This document shows, one piece after another, positions 56,247 to 64,000 of a DNA stretch of 64,000 nt (its first letter is position 1; each line of letters opens with the position of its first letter). A program made the position numbers and the translations under genes. Origin of the DNA: Marivita sp041725935 (GTDB lineage Bacteria > Pseudomonadota > Alphaproteobacteria > Rhodobacterales > Rhodobacteraceae); assembly GCA_041725935.1 (NCBI GenBank), contig JBGRQD010000005.1, positions 1-64,000 on the forward strand. Direction: 5' to 3'. Under the pieces are notes generated by a model. That model was not told the DNA's origin, searched no databases, and was given only the letters and a program-made list of their open reading frames with translations.

Positions 56247-56537
56247 ATGCCGACAAACCGTGGAACCACCAGCCTGAAGCTCAGGCGGCGCGCGGGCAAC
56301 CCGATGCGCGACTATGACGGCCTGCCCTGTGAATTGCGCAACTGGCTGGCCACGGCGGTGTTGCCGTGGCGCCCCGCCTCTGCCCGGCGTGCCTTTGACC
56401 GCGCCATGGCCCGCACTGCCAACCCGGCGCACGCCCTTGATGAGCTGGACCGCCTGCAGGCCCGTCTGCTGGCCAAGAATGTCGGCCGCATCTGGGGGCC
56501 GGATCACCCCCTGCTGTCACAATCGGACAGCGCCTGA
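56247..56537 (+). CDS. DUF6525-like small protein
   Basis: The 96-residue protein from ATG 56247 has a conserved core RRRAGNPMRDYDGLPCELRNWLATAVLPW, followed by SARRAFDRAM and a C-terminal helix with LDRLQARLLAKNVGRIWG. It resembles DUF6525, restricted to Rhodobacterales. Basic and soluble. Function unknown. Confidence 0.65.
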   Translation: MPTNRGTTSLKLRRRAGNPMRDYDGLPCELRNWLATAVLPWRPASARRAFDRAMARTANPAHALDELDRLQARLLAKNVGRIWGPDHPLLSQSDSA

Positions 56538-56819
56538 AGCAAAGGTCCGCGCCCAGCAGGGGCCGATCACCTGAAAGATGTGTCGACGCCGTGTCCAAGC
56601 CGCAAGGCTGGCGCAGCTTTCTTGATCAAGACGGGTCTGTGTTCCGCTTCGAACCTTTGATCCTGTAGAACGATTTCTGAAACCAGCGAATGGTCAAAAG
56701 CCACCTAACCCCGATGGCATGGCGGAAAACTCGGGCGAAAATCTTTCGGAAACGTTGCGGATGCACTTTTCTCGGTGGAAGGAGACCTTTGACTGACACG
56801 CGCCTGTCAGGCCGTTGGG
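56538..56819. other. Gene-free stretch
   Basis: About 280 bases without a supported gene between a DUF6525-like gene and the end of the RTX-Hint gene. There is a short inverted repeat CTGACA-CGCGC-CTGTCAG near 56793 close to the RTX stop codon, without a clear T run. Nothing else is seen. Confidence 0.4.
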
Positions 56820-58964
56820 TCAGACACCAACCTGCGCCAGTGCACGAAGATGGTTGGGCAAATCACAGTACCGCGCGACGGGGCGCACTTGGTTCCCATA
56901 GGTAAGCTTGGCACGGGTCGGTTCGAGATCGGGGAAGAGCGTCGAAAGTTCTGTCCGGGCATCGACAGCCAACCCCTGTACGGCATTCGGTCCGGGATAG
57001 AAACTTTCACTGGCCGCGCCGTTGGCGTAAATGATCTGATGCGCCGCAAAGGCGAGGTGGAAATAGCTGACGCCCTGACAGCCCTGCATGACCCGCGCCT
57101 TGCCGCCGCGCATCCGAGCCAGATGGGTCGCGCGCACCAATGTCTCCTCGCCATTATCGCCGCGAAACAGCACGCCGTGCTGCGGGGACACGATGAGCGG
57201 CGAATGCCCTGCGATCAGATCGGGTGATATTCGGATCGGACGCAGCTTGGGCGCGCGGACCAGTTCGGCCCTGCCGAGTTTGCGCGACGCGACCCAGACC
57301 AATTCCTGCGGACCATTGTCCCGTGTGACGATTTGATCCCCCGGAGACAGTCGTTCGATGGGCACTTCTCCGGTCGTGGTCAGGATCAGCGTACCCTTGG
57401 CGAAACAGACCACACCGGTGTTTTCGATGGTGAAGAACGTGCTGTCCGCCATGGCTCCGGTAAAGACGATCCCCTGCCCTGACGCGAATTGCGTTTTGTT
57501 GGTGTAATCGGTGGTGTTTCCCTTGGTGTCGGTCGTGTTCGACTGGTTCAGGATGCCATCGTCAGCCTGATCAGCCCAGATTTCGAAAATCGTATCGTAA
57601 TACGGCGACAGGTTGATGGCATCGTTGTTGGTCGCATCACCATCGAGCAACCCGCCGGTATTTCCGAAATTGAAGTCGCTGATCGTATCGAGACCATCGC
57701 CAGCGACATACCGGAACACATCGTCGCCATCGCCACCCGCAATAAGATCGTCGCCAAGGCCGCCGGTGATCGTGTCGCTGCCGGCTCCCCCATCCAGCGT
57801 GTCGCTGGATTGGCCACCGATCAAAGAGTCGCCGCCGCCGCCCCCGTAAAGCCTGTCTGCACCGGAACCACCGATCAGCGTATTACTGCCACCCTCCGCG
57901 TAAACACTGACCCCGGCCGTGTCACGCGTCGCATCGTAGGTGTCGGCATAGTTGGTGCCGGACGACTGTTCGATCCCGGTGAAGGTGCCCGCGGCGGTGG
58001 TGGCATTGAAATCGTAGGTCCCCGTGCCATCCCCGGTCCAGATGACAGTGACACCAGCGGTGCTTGTGGGGGTGGCAAAGACAAGTTGATCATACCATCC
58101 ACCGCCATCAATCGTGTTGGCGCCGTGATCGTCTGATACCGCGATGACATCGTTTCCGTCACCCGCCAACAGCGTATCAAAGCCAGGACCGGATTGGAGA
58201 TGGTCGTCGCCCGCGCCACCCGACAGGCTGTCATTGCCGGTCCCGCCGATGATGCTGTCGGCCCCGTCGCCACCCAGAATCGTATCGTTGCCGTTTCCAC
58301 CGTCGATCGTATCGTTGCCGGCTTCGCCCAAGATGAAATCATTGCCGTCGCCTCCGTCAACGACATCATTGCCGCTGCCCGCAACTACGAAATCGTTGCC
58401 GGTTGTGATCGCATCGCCTTGGGGGTCGACATAGCCGGAAGTCGACGTGATGATGTCATTGTTGCTGGTGCCATCGACCGCGGATTTGAAATCACCCGCA
58501 ATCCGGTCTGCCCCCAGGTCGCCGTTATCGGACAGCACAGAGTTCAGACTGAGTGACTGGATCGGCTTAACCGTCAGCGCGGCCTGATCGGCGTTGAGCG
58601 TCATCTCCGGCGCAAGATAGGTGTTTCCGTTGACGTCCTGAAAGATGACGGCCGAGAGGGTGGCAGTGGTGCCATCGGCATAGGTTACAGTTGCATCATA
58701 AAGCGCTACACCATCAAAATTCTGCGCCGTGCCTCCATTGATGCTGAAGGAATCGAACCCGCCATCATTGTCGGTGTCATATGTGTCGTTGTCGTCTTCG
58801 GTGAGCCGGACAGGTGACAGGGTCTCAACACTGTTGCTGAGCGGCGCGGTCGACGTCCCATAAGTACCCAGCAGACCAGTTGCGTTTTCAACGAATTCGT
58901 TGCCCTGAACCGTGTCGATCCGCGGCAGAGTGCCGAGGAAAATGACTTCAAATGTGGTGGCCAT
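56820..58964 (-). CDS. RTX calcium-binding protein with C-terminal Hint domain
   Basis: The 714-residue acidic protein has an N-terminal beta-rich segment (about 1-150), then nonapeptide repeats GGxGxDxxx at about 205-280 (GGNGNDTILGGDGADSI) and again at about 360-420, which bind calcium outside the cell, and from residue 519 a Hint domain starting CFAKGTLILT with TRDNG and SPQHGVLF motifs, the self-processing fold of inteins and hedgehog. Such proteins are frequent in roseobacters and are probably exported by a type I system. No transporter gene is next to it. No N-terminal signal. Confidence 0.88.
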   Translation of the reverse strand: MATTFEVIFLGTLPRIDTVQGNEFVENATGLLGTYGTSTAPLSNSVETLSPVRLTEDDNDTYDTDNDGGFDSFSINGGTAQNFDGVALYDATVTYADGTTATLSAVIFQDVNGNTYLAPEMTLNADQAALTVKPIQSLSLNSVLSDNGDLGADRIAGDFKSAVDGTSNNDIITSTSGYVDPQGDAITTGNDFVVAGSGNDVVDGGDGNDFILGEAGNDTIDGGNGNDTILGGDGADSIIGGTGNDSLSGGAGDDHLQSGPGFDTLLAGDGNDVIAVSDDHGANTIDGGGWYDQLVFATPTSTAGVTVIWTGDGTGTYDFNATTAAGTFTGIEQSSGTNYADTYDATRDTAGVSVYAEGGSNTLIGGSGADRLYGGGGGDSLIGGQSSDTLDGGAGSDTITGGLGDDLIAGGDGDDVFRYVAGDGLDTISDFNFGNTGGLLDGDATNNDAINLSPYYDTIFEIWADQADDGILNQSNTTDTKGNTTDYTNKTQFASGQGIVFTGAMADSTFFTIENTGVVCFAKGTLILTTTGEVPIERLSPGDQIVTRDNGPQELVWVASRKLGRAELVRAPKLRPIRISPDLIAGHSPLIVSPQHGVLFRGDNGEETLVRATHLARMRGGKARVMQGCQGVSYFHLAFAAHQIIYANGAASESFYPGPNAVQGLAVDARTELSTLFPDLEPTRAKLTYGNQVRPVARYCDLPNHLRALAQVGV

Positions 58965-59251
58965 GTATCGAGACTCCGGTGCCGTGCCTAGGGAACCAAA
59001 CGGTTCCTAGTTGAACGGTCTTAAGAAGTTTCGAACTTTTTCTGCTCCTCCTGTGTCGTTCGGTTGCGCCCCGTCCAGTCAAAAGAATAAAAAGCGGGCA
59101 GCGCCCTGCGAAACGTGAAATGGTGGTGTTCCCGGACATACCCATGGCAAACCCGAAACCAGCCCCTTTGGATGCCTTGGAGACAATGGCGCTCGACAAC
59201 GCCTGAACGACCAGTGGTCTTACCCAAGACCGTCGCATCAGACAGGTCTGC
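58965..59251. other. Gene-free stretch
   Basis: About 287 bases between the RTX-Hint and SulP genes, both on the minus strand. Frames here are short and lack ribosome sites. It should contain the RTX promoter and the SulP transcript end. Inverted sequences CAAACGGTTCC / GGAACC near 58998 are weak. No repeat or RNA is recognised. Confidence 0.4.
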
Positions 59252-60994
59252 TTAGCCGAGGTCCGGGTCGTCGATGGCGGCAGGCGCGGTCATCGCGCGC
59301 CACGCGTCGTATTGCGACAGGAACACGCGGCCATTCAGATCGCGCAGGAAGTGGGTCTGTTTCAGGCGGTCCATCACCGGCCCCTTGACCTCGGACAGGT
59401 GCAGGCCGATGCCCAGATCGGTCAGGCGCTGGTTGATCGCCTCAAGGCTTTCGAGAGCCGAAAAATCCACTTCGTTGACGGCCGAGAACATCAGGATGAC
59501 CTGTTTGATCGCGCAGCCCTCTGACACCCGCGCCTGCACGAGATCCTCGAGGAACCGCGCATTGACGAAGTAAAGGCTCTCATCGACCCGCAGGCTGAGG
59601 ACCGTGGGATCGGTTTCGACATCGTGCCGATGTATGTTGCGGAAATGCTGCGTGCCGGGCACCAGCCCGATCTCGGCCACATGCGGGCGCGAGGTCTTGT
59701 AAAGATGCAACAGGATCGAGATGCCGACACCAGAAGCCACGCCGACTTCGACCCCCAATGTGAGCGTCAGCACGATGGTGGCGGCAACGGCGGTGAAATC
59801 TGCCTTCGAGTATCCCCATGTTTTCTTCAGGATCGAAAAGTCGACAAGGCTGAGCACGGCCACCACGATGGTCGCCGCAAGCGTGGCGTTGGGCAGGTAG
59901 TAGACCAGTGGCGTCAGCGCAACAGCGGCAATCGCCAGTCCAATGGCGGTAAAGGCTCCGGCGGCGGGCGTTTCGGCCCCCGCGTCGTAATTCACCACCG
60001 ACCGCGAAAAGCCGCCCGTGACCGGATAGCCCCCGGTGAAGGCCGCGCCGATATTGGCCGCGCCCAGACCGATGAGTTCCTGATCGGGGTCGATCCTCTG
60101 GCGTTTCTTGGCGGCAAGCGTCTGCGCCACGGATACGGATTCCACGAAGCCGATGATCGAAATCAGGATCGCAGGGACCAGCAATTGTTGCAGCAGGTCC
60201 GGCGAAAACCCCGGCAGGGTCAGCGGTGGCAGGCTTTGCGGCACCTCGCCCACGATCCGGACGCCCATGTCGTTCAGCCCGAACAGCCAGACCGAGATCG
60301 TTGTCACCGCGACCGCCGCCACCGGTCCGGCCTTGGTCAGCACGTCGGCGAGTTTCGGCGATGCTCCAAGACGGCGCAGCGCGGGCTTGAGCCCCTTGCG
60401 CACCCAGAACAGGAACGCCGTGGCCAGACCGCCGATCACAACGGTGATGAGGTTGATGTCGCCGATATGCTCGGCCAGAGAGGACAGAAGCTGCGGCAGG
60501 GTGTGGCCCTGCGCCGAGATGCCCAGAAGGTGCTTCAACTGGCTGAACGCGATCAGGATGCCCGACGCGGTGATGAAGCCCGCGATCACCGGATGGCTCA
60601 GAAAATTCGCGAGGAACCCAAGGCGGAACAGCCCCAGCAACATCAGAAACCCACCCGACAGGAAAGCCAGCGTCAGCGCGGCCACGGCATAGCCCGCCGT
60701 GCCCTGCTCGGCCACCTGCCCAACGGCAGACGCGGTCAGCAACGACACCACCGCCACCGGCCCCACGGCCAGCGCGCGGCTGGTGCCAAAGATCGCATAA
60801 AGGATGATCGGCGCGATGGAGGCATAGATCCCCGCCTCGGGCGGCAACCCCGCGAGCAGCGCATAGGCCAGCGATTGCGGGATCAGCATGATCGTCACGA
60901 TCACCGCCGCGATCATGTCATTGGAAAACGCGTTCCGGTCATAGCGCCGTCCCCAGTCGAGGATCGGGAAATAGCCGCGCAGGTGTTTGATCAT
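59252..60994 (-). CDS. SulP family anion (sulfate) transporter with STAS domain
   Basis: From ATG 60994 the product is 580 residues. It has about twelve membrane helices, the SulP signatures IPQSLAYALLAGLPPEAGIYAS and NIGAAFTGGYPVTGGFSRS, and a C-terminal STAS domain (about 440-560, VEDFSALESLEAINQ-like). SulP carriers take up sulfate or related anions, or bicarbonate. It is last in a cluster with a persulfide dioxygenase-like gene, so sulfate or sulfite transport is more likely. Confidence 0.9.
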   Translation of the reverse strand: MIKHLRGYFPILDWGRRYDRNAFSNDMIAAVIVTIMLIPQSLAYALLAGLPPEAGIYASIAPIILYAIFGTSRALAVGPVAVVSLLTASAVGQVAEQGTAGYAVAALTLAFLSGGFLMLLGLFRLGFLANFLSHPVIAGFITASGILIAFSQLKHLLGISAQGHTLPQLLSSLAEHIGDINLITVVIGGLATAFLFWVRKGLKPALRRLGASPKLADVLTKAGPVAAVAVTTISVWLFGLNDMGVRIVGEVPQSLPPLTLPGFSPDLLQQLLVPAILISIIGFVESVSVAQTLAAKKRQRIDPDQELIGLGAANIGAAFTGGYPVTGGFSRSVVNYDAGAETPAAGAFTAIGLAIAAVALTPLVYYLPNATLAATIVVAVLSLVDFSILKKTWGYSKADFTAVAATIVLTLTLGVEVGVASGVGISILLHLYKTSRPHVAEIGLVPGTQHFRNIHRHDVETDPTVLSLRVDESLYFVNARFLEDLVQARVSEGCAIKQVILMFSAVNEVDFSALESLEAINQRLTDLGIGLHLSEVKGPVMDRLKQTHFLRDLNGRVFLSQYDAWRAMTAPAAIDDPDLG

Positions 60995-61107
60995 GGGTCT
61001 TCTCGAATGGGACGCGGACAGAGCCATATGGCCCTGCCCGACAATAGGATGATGCGGCGCGCAGAGGCCGCAGGAGACTGGTTACGTTGAACGCCTTTGC
61101 GCCGCAC

Positions 61108-61992
61108 TCAAAGCGCGTTGACGGGCACCTTGAGCATCGGGTTGCCATCCTTGTCCTTCGGGACGGCACCTGCGCGCATGTTCACCTGAAGGGATGGGAT
61201 GATCAGCCGCGGCATGTCCAGCGTCGCATCGCGTTCGGTGCGGAAGGTGACAAACTCCTCACGGGTCTTGCCGCCACCCACATGGATGTTGTGTGCCTTT
61301 TCCTCACCCACCGTGGTTTCCCACTGGATGTCGCGGCCATTGGGGCCGTAATCGTGGCACATGAACAGCCGCATGTCGTCCGGCAGGGCCAGCACTTTCT
61401 GGATGCTGTCATAAAGCGTGGCCGCATCGCCGCCAGGGAAATCGGCACGAGCTGACCCGCCATCGGGCATGAACAGCGTATCCCCGACAAAGGCGGCATC
61501 GCCGATCACATGCACCATGCAGGCCGGGGTGTGGCCGGGCGTATAGATTGCGAACGCCTGCATGTTGCCGATGGTGTAGGTGTCGCCCTCCTCGAACAGC
61601 CTGTCGAACTGGCTGCCATCGCGCTGGAACTCAGTGCCTTCGTTGAACACCTTGCCGAACGTGTCCTGCACCACCATGATCTTGGAGCCGACACCGATCT
61701 TGCCACCCAGCTTTTGCTGGATGTAGGGCGCTGCTGACAGGTGGTCGGCATGCACATGGGTCTCGATGATCCACTCGAGCGACAGCCCACGCTCTTCGAT
61801 CTCGGCGATCAAAGCATCGGCGTGGTCATAGGTGATGCGACCCGCCGCGTAGTCGATGTCCATGACGCTGTCGATGATCGCGCAGGCGTTGGACGTTGGG
61901 TCCTTCACGATATAGCTGATCGTGTTGGTGGCGGGGTCGAAATGGGCCGACACGTCGGGCGTGACGGACATGTCCACGGGATATTGGGTCAT
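61108..61992 (-). CDS. MBL-fold hydrolase, persulfide dioxygenase-like (Blh type)
   Basis: The 294-residue protein has the metal motif THVHADHLSAA (HxHxDH), later ligands in YTPGHTPACM, FVGDTLFMPDGG and CHDYGPNGRD. The sequence SARADFPGGDAATLYDSIQKVLALPDDMRLFMCHDYGP matches ETHE1/Blh persulfide dioxygenases, which oxidise glutathione persulfide to sulfite (here shown in two parts). Together with DUF2892 and SulP it points to sulfide detoxification, with export or use of the oxidised product. Confidence 0.88.
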   Translation of the reverse strand: MTQYPVDMSVTPDVSAHFDPATNTISYIVKDPTSNACAIIDSVMDIDYAAGRITYDHADALIAEIEERGLSLEWIIETHVHADHLSAAPYIQQKLGGKIGVGSKIMVVQDTFGKVFNEGTEFQRDGSQFDRLFEEGDTYTIGNMQAFAIYTPGHTPACMVHVIGDAAFVGDTLFMPDGGSARADFPGGDAATLYDSIQKVLALPDDMRLFMCHDYGPNGRDIQWETTVGEEKAHNIHVGGGKTREEFVTFRTERDATLDMPRLIIPSLQVNMRAGAVPKDKDGNPMLKVPVNAL

Positions 61993-62031
61993 CTGTCCCT
62001 CCTTGAGACTGTGTTCCGGGCCGAACTGTGA

Positions 62032-62244
62032 TCAGGCGCGGCAGGTCTTGATGCCGATGATCGAATAGATCGGGCAGACGCGCACCGCCGCCACGACCAG
62101 CATCACAACGCCGATCAGCGCCGCGCCGTATTTGAACAGCGCACCGTCAAACAGCGCCAGGCCGCTGGCAAAGGCGAGATAAAGCAGAACAAGACCCAGA
62201 ACGGCGCGCAGAACCCGGTCGAGAGTGCCAACATTGATGGTCAT
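62032..62244 (-). CDS. DUF2892 (YgaP-like) membrane protein
   Basis: The 70-residue protein from ATG 62244 starts MTINVGTLDRVLRAVLGLVL and has two membrane helices and the Cys-containing end VRVCPIYSIIGIKTC, features of DUF2892. The family is often fused to or next to rhodanese and persulfide dioxygenase genes. It lies 39 bases upstream of the MBL gene on the same strand, in a probable operon. Confidence 0.85.
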   Translation of the reverse strand: MTINVGTLDRVLRAVLGLVLLYLAFASGLALFDGALFKYGAALIGVVMLVVAAVRVCPIYSIIGIKTCRA

Positions 62245-62355
62245 TTCGTGATCCTCCAGAATCAAACATGATTTGGTGGTACGCCTTCGCGTTCGACCCT
62301 TCAGTGATATTGTCACCCAACGCCCGAGAATTCCGAACATCGCAAAACGCGCGTG

Positions 62356-63024
62356 TCAGGCGCTTTCCGCCAGTTGAGCGATCCTGCTCCGGTCCAGCAG
62401 GGTGATCCGCCCCCGCGACTGCGCGATGAAGCCACGTTTCTGGAAATCGTGGAGCACGCGCGAGATCACTTCGCGCGCCGTGCCCAGCTCAGTAGCAAGT
62501 TGCTGATGCGTGGTCGCCAGCTCATCCCCGTCAGAGGCCAGCGCCAGCAGTCGCCCTGCCAGCCGCACGTCGATCCGGCCAAAAGCCACATCGTCGATCA
62601 CCCGGAACAGATCGGTGATCCGGCGCGCATAGGCGGTCAGCACGAAGTCCCGAAAATCCTGCGACGACGCCATGAGCCGGTCAAACGCCCCGCGCGGAAT
62701 GGCAACGGCAGTTACGTCGGTTTCGGTGACACCTTCCGCCGAATACGGCTCATGCGCCAGCATGCAGGCGGTGGTCAGAACACAGCTTTCCCCGGCCTCG
62801 ACCCGGTAGAGCACGATGTCCCGACCGCTTTCGGATGTCTGCTGCACCCGCACGCGGCCATTCAGCAGGAACAGCAGGTTGTCCGGCACCGCCCCAGGCC
62901 CGAACACCGCGGTTCCGGCGGGCACCTTCATGACAGCGCTTTCGGCCACAAGCTGCGCCTTCACCGCGTCGGGCAATGTGCTCAGACCGTGGAACCGTTC
63001 GATCCAGACCCTATTATCCGCCAT
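62356..63024 (-). CDS. Crp/Fnr family regulator of the sulfur cluster
   Basis: The 222-residue protein has a cyclic-nucleotide-binding fold (about 15-120, with FLLNGRVRVQQTSESGRDIVLYRVEAGESC) and a C-terminal HTH_Crp (TTHQQLATELGTAREVISRVLHDFQKRGFI). It lacks the four-Cys cluster of FNR but has CVLTTACML. A redox- or persulfide-sensing role through these cysteines is possible. It is upstream of DUF2892-MBL-SulP on the same strand and probably controls them. Confidence 0.82.
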   Translation of the reverse strand: MADNRVWIERFHGLSTLPDAVKAQLVAESAVMKVPAGTAVFGPGAVPDNLLFLLNGRVRVQQTSESGRDIVLYRVEAGESCVLTTACMLAHEPYSAEGVTETDVTAVAIPRGAFDRLMASSQDFRDFVLTAYARRITDLFRVIDDVAFGRIDVRLAGRLLALASDGDELATTHQQLATELGTAREVISRVLHDFQKRGFIAQSRGRITLLDRSRIAQLAESA

Positions 63025-63107
63025 ATGCTGCTCCCCGCCAAGTGTGGGCGGGCGCCAGGATCATGTCGGCAGCGCCTGCCCCTTGGGCAAACGCTGCCCG
63101 GTGCCCA

Positions 63108-64000
63108 TCATGCAATCGCGTCGAAGGGATTGTCCAGAACCCCGACCAGCGGCATCAGGAACGCGCCGGTTTCGGGGTCAAGAGCTGCAGTGTAAAGGCT
63201 GTCCACCTCAGCCAATGCCGCTGCGAGACTGCTTTCCGAACCGGTGAACAGTTCCATGACAGCACGCGCATCGTCTGGGTCGGACATTCCGCGATGCACC
63301 GCATAAAGGGCACCGATATCCGTCTTGGTGGCCAGGAATTCACGGTCCGCAAGCTGCTGGGCAATGAATTCAGGTGTGGCATCGGACGGAGGCGCCGCCT
63401 TGGCGCCATCCAAAACACCTAGGATGAAGTTATCCCGACCGATACCGCCGGAATTCAATGCATTCACCCAGAACTCATAGCCGTCCTGGTCGGCAACCCG
63501 ACCCAGAACGTTATCATACACAGCCGTGGCGAAGTCTTCGTTGGACAACCCTTCAGCATAGGTGGCACGGGTTTCCGGCTGGTCGATGAACAGCGACGCC
63601 ATTTCCTGAAGAGTCGTGCCATTTGCAAAGGCCGTGCCCCAGAAATTCAGACCCAGCGCATCGGGCGCGCGGTTGAAATAGGCGATGTACAGCTCGACAA
63701 AGCTTTCCAGATCGGCACCCGCAAGGTTTGCCGGACCACCGAACTGGCGCAGGTCGAGTACATCGCGATCAGAGCCGGTTTCGTCATAAAACTCGATCAG
63801 TTCGATATTGCGCAGCGTGTCCGTGCCGGACCCGTCTGCACGGCGATCCTGCATCGTGATCCCGTCTGCGCCGATGGTCAGCGTGAACGACGTGTTGCTG
63901 CCAAAGAAATAAGCCAGATCGGTGCCGGTACCGCCGTCGATCACGTCGTTGCCGCCAAAGCCCTCGAGCTCGTCATCGCCTCCCCCACCAACAAGATCGT
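63108..64000 (-). CDS. RTX protein with DUF4214 domain, C-terminal part (N-terminus beyond the window)
   Basis: The frame is open to the window edge and continues upstream as RTX nonapeptides (LVGGGGDDELEGFGGNDVID). The visible part includes a final RTX beta segment and then a DUF4214 domain (about 120 residues: FVELYIAYFNRAPDALGLNFWG and AVYDNVLGRVADQDGYEFWV), which often ends large roseobacter secreted proteins. It should be exported by a type I secretion system. The N-terminal size is unknown. The stop lies 84 bases upstream of the Crp/Fnr start. Confidence 0.85.
   Translation of the reverse strand, partial: DLVGGGGDDELEGFGGNDVIDGGTGTDLAYFFGSNTSFTLTIGADGITMQDRRADGSGTDTLRNIELIEFYDETGSDRDVLDLRQFGGPANLAGADLESFVELYIAYFNRAPDALGLNFWGTAFANGTTLQEMASLFIDQPETRATYAEGLSNEDFATAVYDNVLGRVADQDGYEFWVNALNSGGIGRDNFILGVLDGAKAAPPSDATPEFIAQQLADREFLATKTDIGALYAVHRGMSDPDDARAVMELFTGSESSLAAALAEVDSLYTAALDPETGAFLMPLVGVLDNPFDAIA

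Noticed and set aside
57780..58400. Periodic repeats considered as a possible CRISPR-like array
   Set aside because: The periodicity is 27 bases and encodes RTX nonapeptides (GGxGxDxxx); there are no unique spacers.
59624..61090. Open frame of 488 codons opposite the SulP gene
   Set aside because: It is the low-complexity antisense (Arg/His/Gln-rich) of a membrane protein gene with clear SulP motifs.

Overview
The window looks like a GC-rich alphaproteobacterial chromosome, most likely Rhodobacteraceae (Roseobacter group). The evidence is gene content: F1-ATPase zeta subunit (DUF1476) beside purC-purS-purQ, ribosomal protein L21 with a helix-hairpin-helix tail beside rpmA, obgE-proB-proA, dctBD, a Zur-controlled znu locus, and large RTX/Hint and RTX/DUF4214 secreted proteins. 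Genus cannot be fixed from the sequence.

Bases 1 to about 27,035 are most of a lambdoid-type prophage whose left end lies outside the window. It sits in the 3' end of a tRNA-Leu(CAA) gene (27036-27121, minus), with a tyrosine integrase and an AlpA-type excisionase gene next to the attachment site. The switch region is at about 8.5-9.4 kb. A leftward early operon runs from a Cro-like gene through a CII-like HTH protein, an MT-A70 methylase, a DnaA domain IV-like protein, a PD-(D/E)XK nuclease, DnaB helicase and a DUF1376 replication protein that carries an origin-like sequence, and ends in a DUF6362 protein and an unknown. Rightward, the S24 repressor gene cI is translationally coupled to an uncharacterised pair (9425-10692). 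A rightward early operon (promoter near 13.7 kb, genes 14.8-26.9 kb) encodes a coiled-coil protein, an RNA polymerase alpha-CTD-like protein, a RecE-type exonuclease, an HNH endonuclease, a Sak4-like ATPase, a DUF2303 protein, a cytosine methylase, ASCH-like and DUF4326 proteins and many small coupled ORFs. Three 14-bp operators, GGGA-N6-TCCC, lie at the two early promoters, two of them exactly in the -35/-10 spacer, so one repressor probably controls both arms.

The prophage is decaying. An IS3-type element interrupts the large terminase gene at the left edge. A complete IS21-type element (10788-13358, TSD TGTAACA) splits a coiled-coil membrane protein gene, which has also gained a nonsense codon. 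A leftward cassette of a SLATT-like two-TM protein and a 57-residue partner sits between the rightward promoter and its operon. This cassette and the cI-coupled pair are the best candidates for undescribed, lysogen-expressed phage-exclusion systems.

The rest is chromosomal. 27.3-31.1 kb: ExoD, DsbB, an Lrp regulator divergent from arginase and ornithine cyclodeaminase, and a small membrane protein. 31.2-34.3 kb: DctD/DctB. 34.4-41.1 kb: purQ, purS, purC, zeta subunit, a histidine phosphatase, a two-gene saccharopine pathway, a long palindromic repeat and purB. 41.2-44.8 kb: small secreted proteins, fliG and an ABC ATPase. 44.8-50.9 kb: proA, proB, obgE, GNAT, rpmA, rplU and a DUF2059 protein, then tRNA-Ser(CGA). 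51.5-56.5 kb: a three-domain envelope protein and the zinc-uptake locus znuB-znuC-zur / znuA with two Zur boxes. 56.8-64 kb: an RTX-Hint protein, a sulfur cluster (Crp/Fnr, DUF2892, persulfide dioxygenase-like MBL protein, SulP), and the C-terminal part of an RTX/DUF4214 protein.
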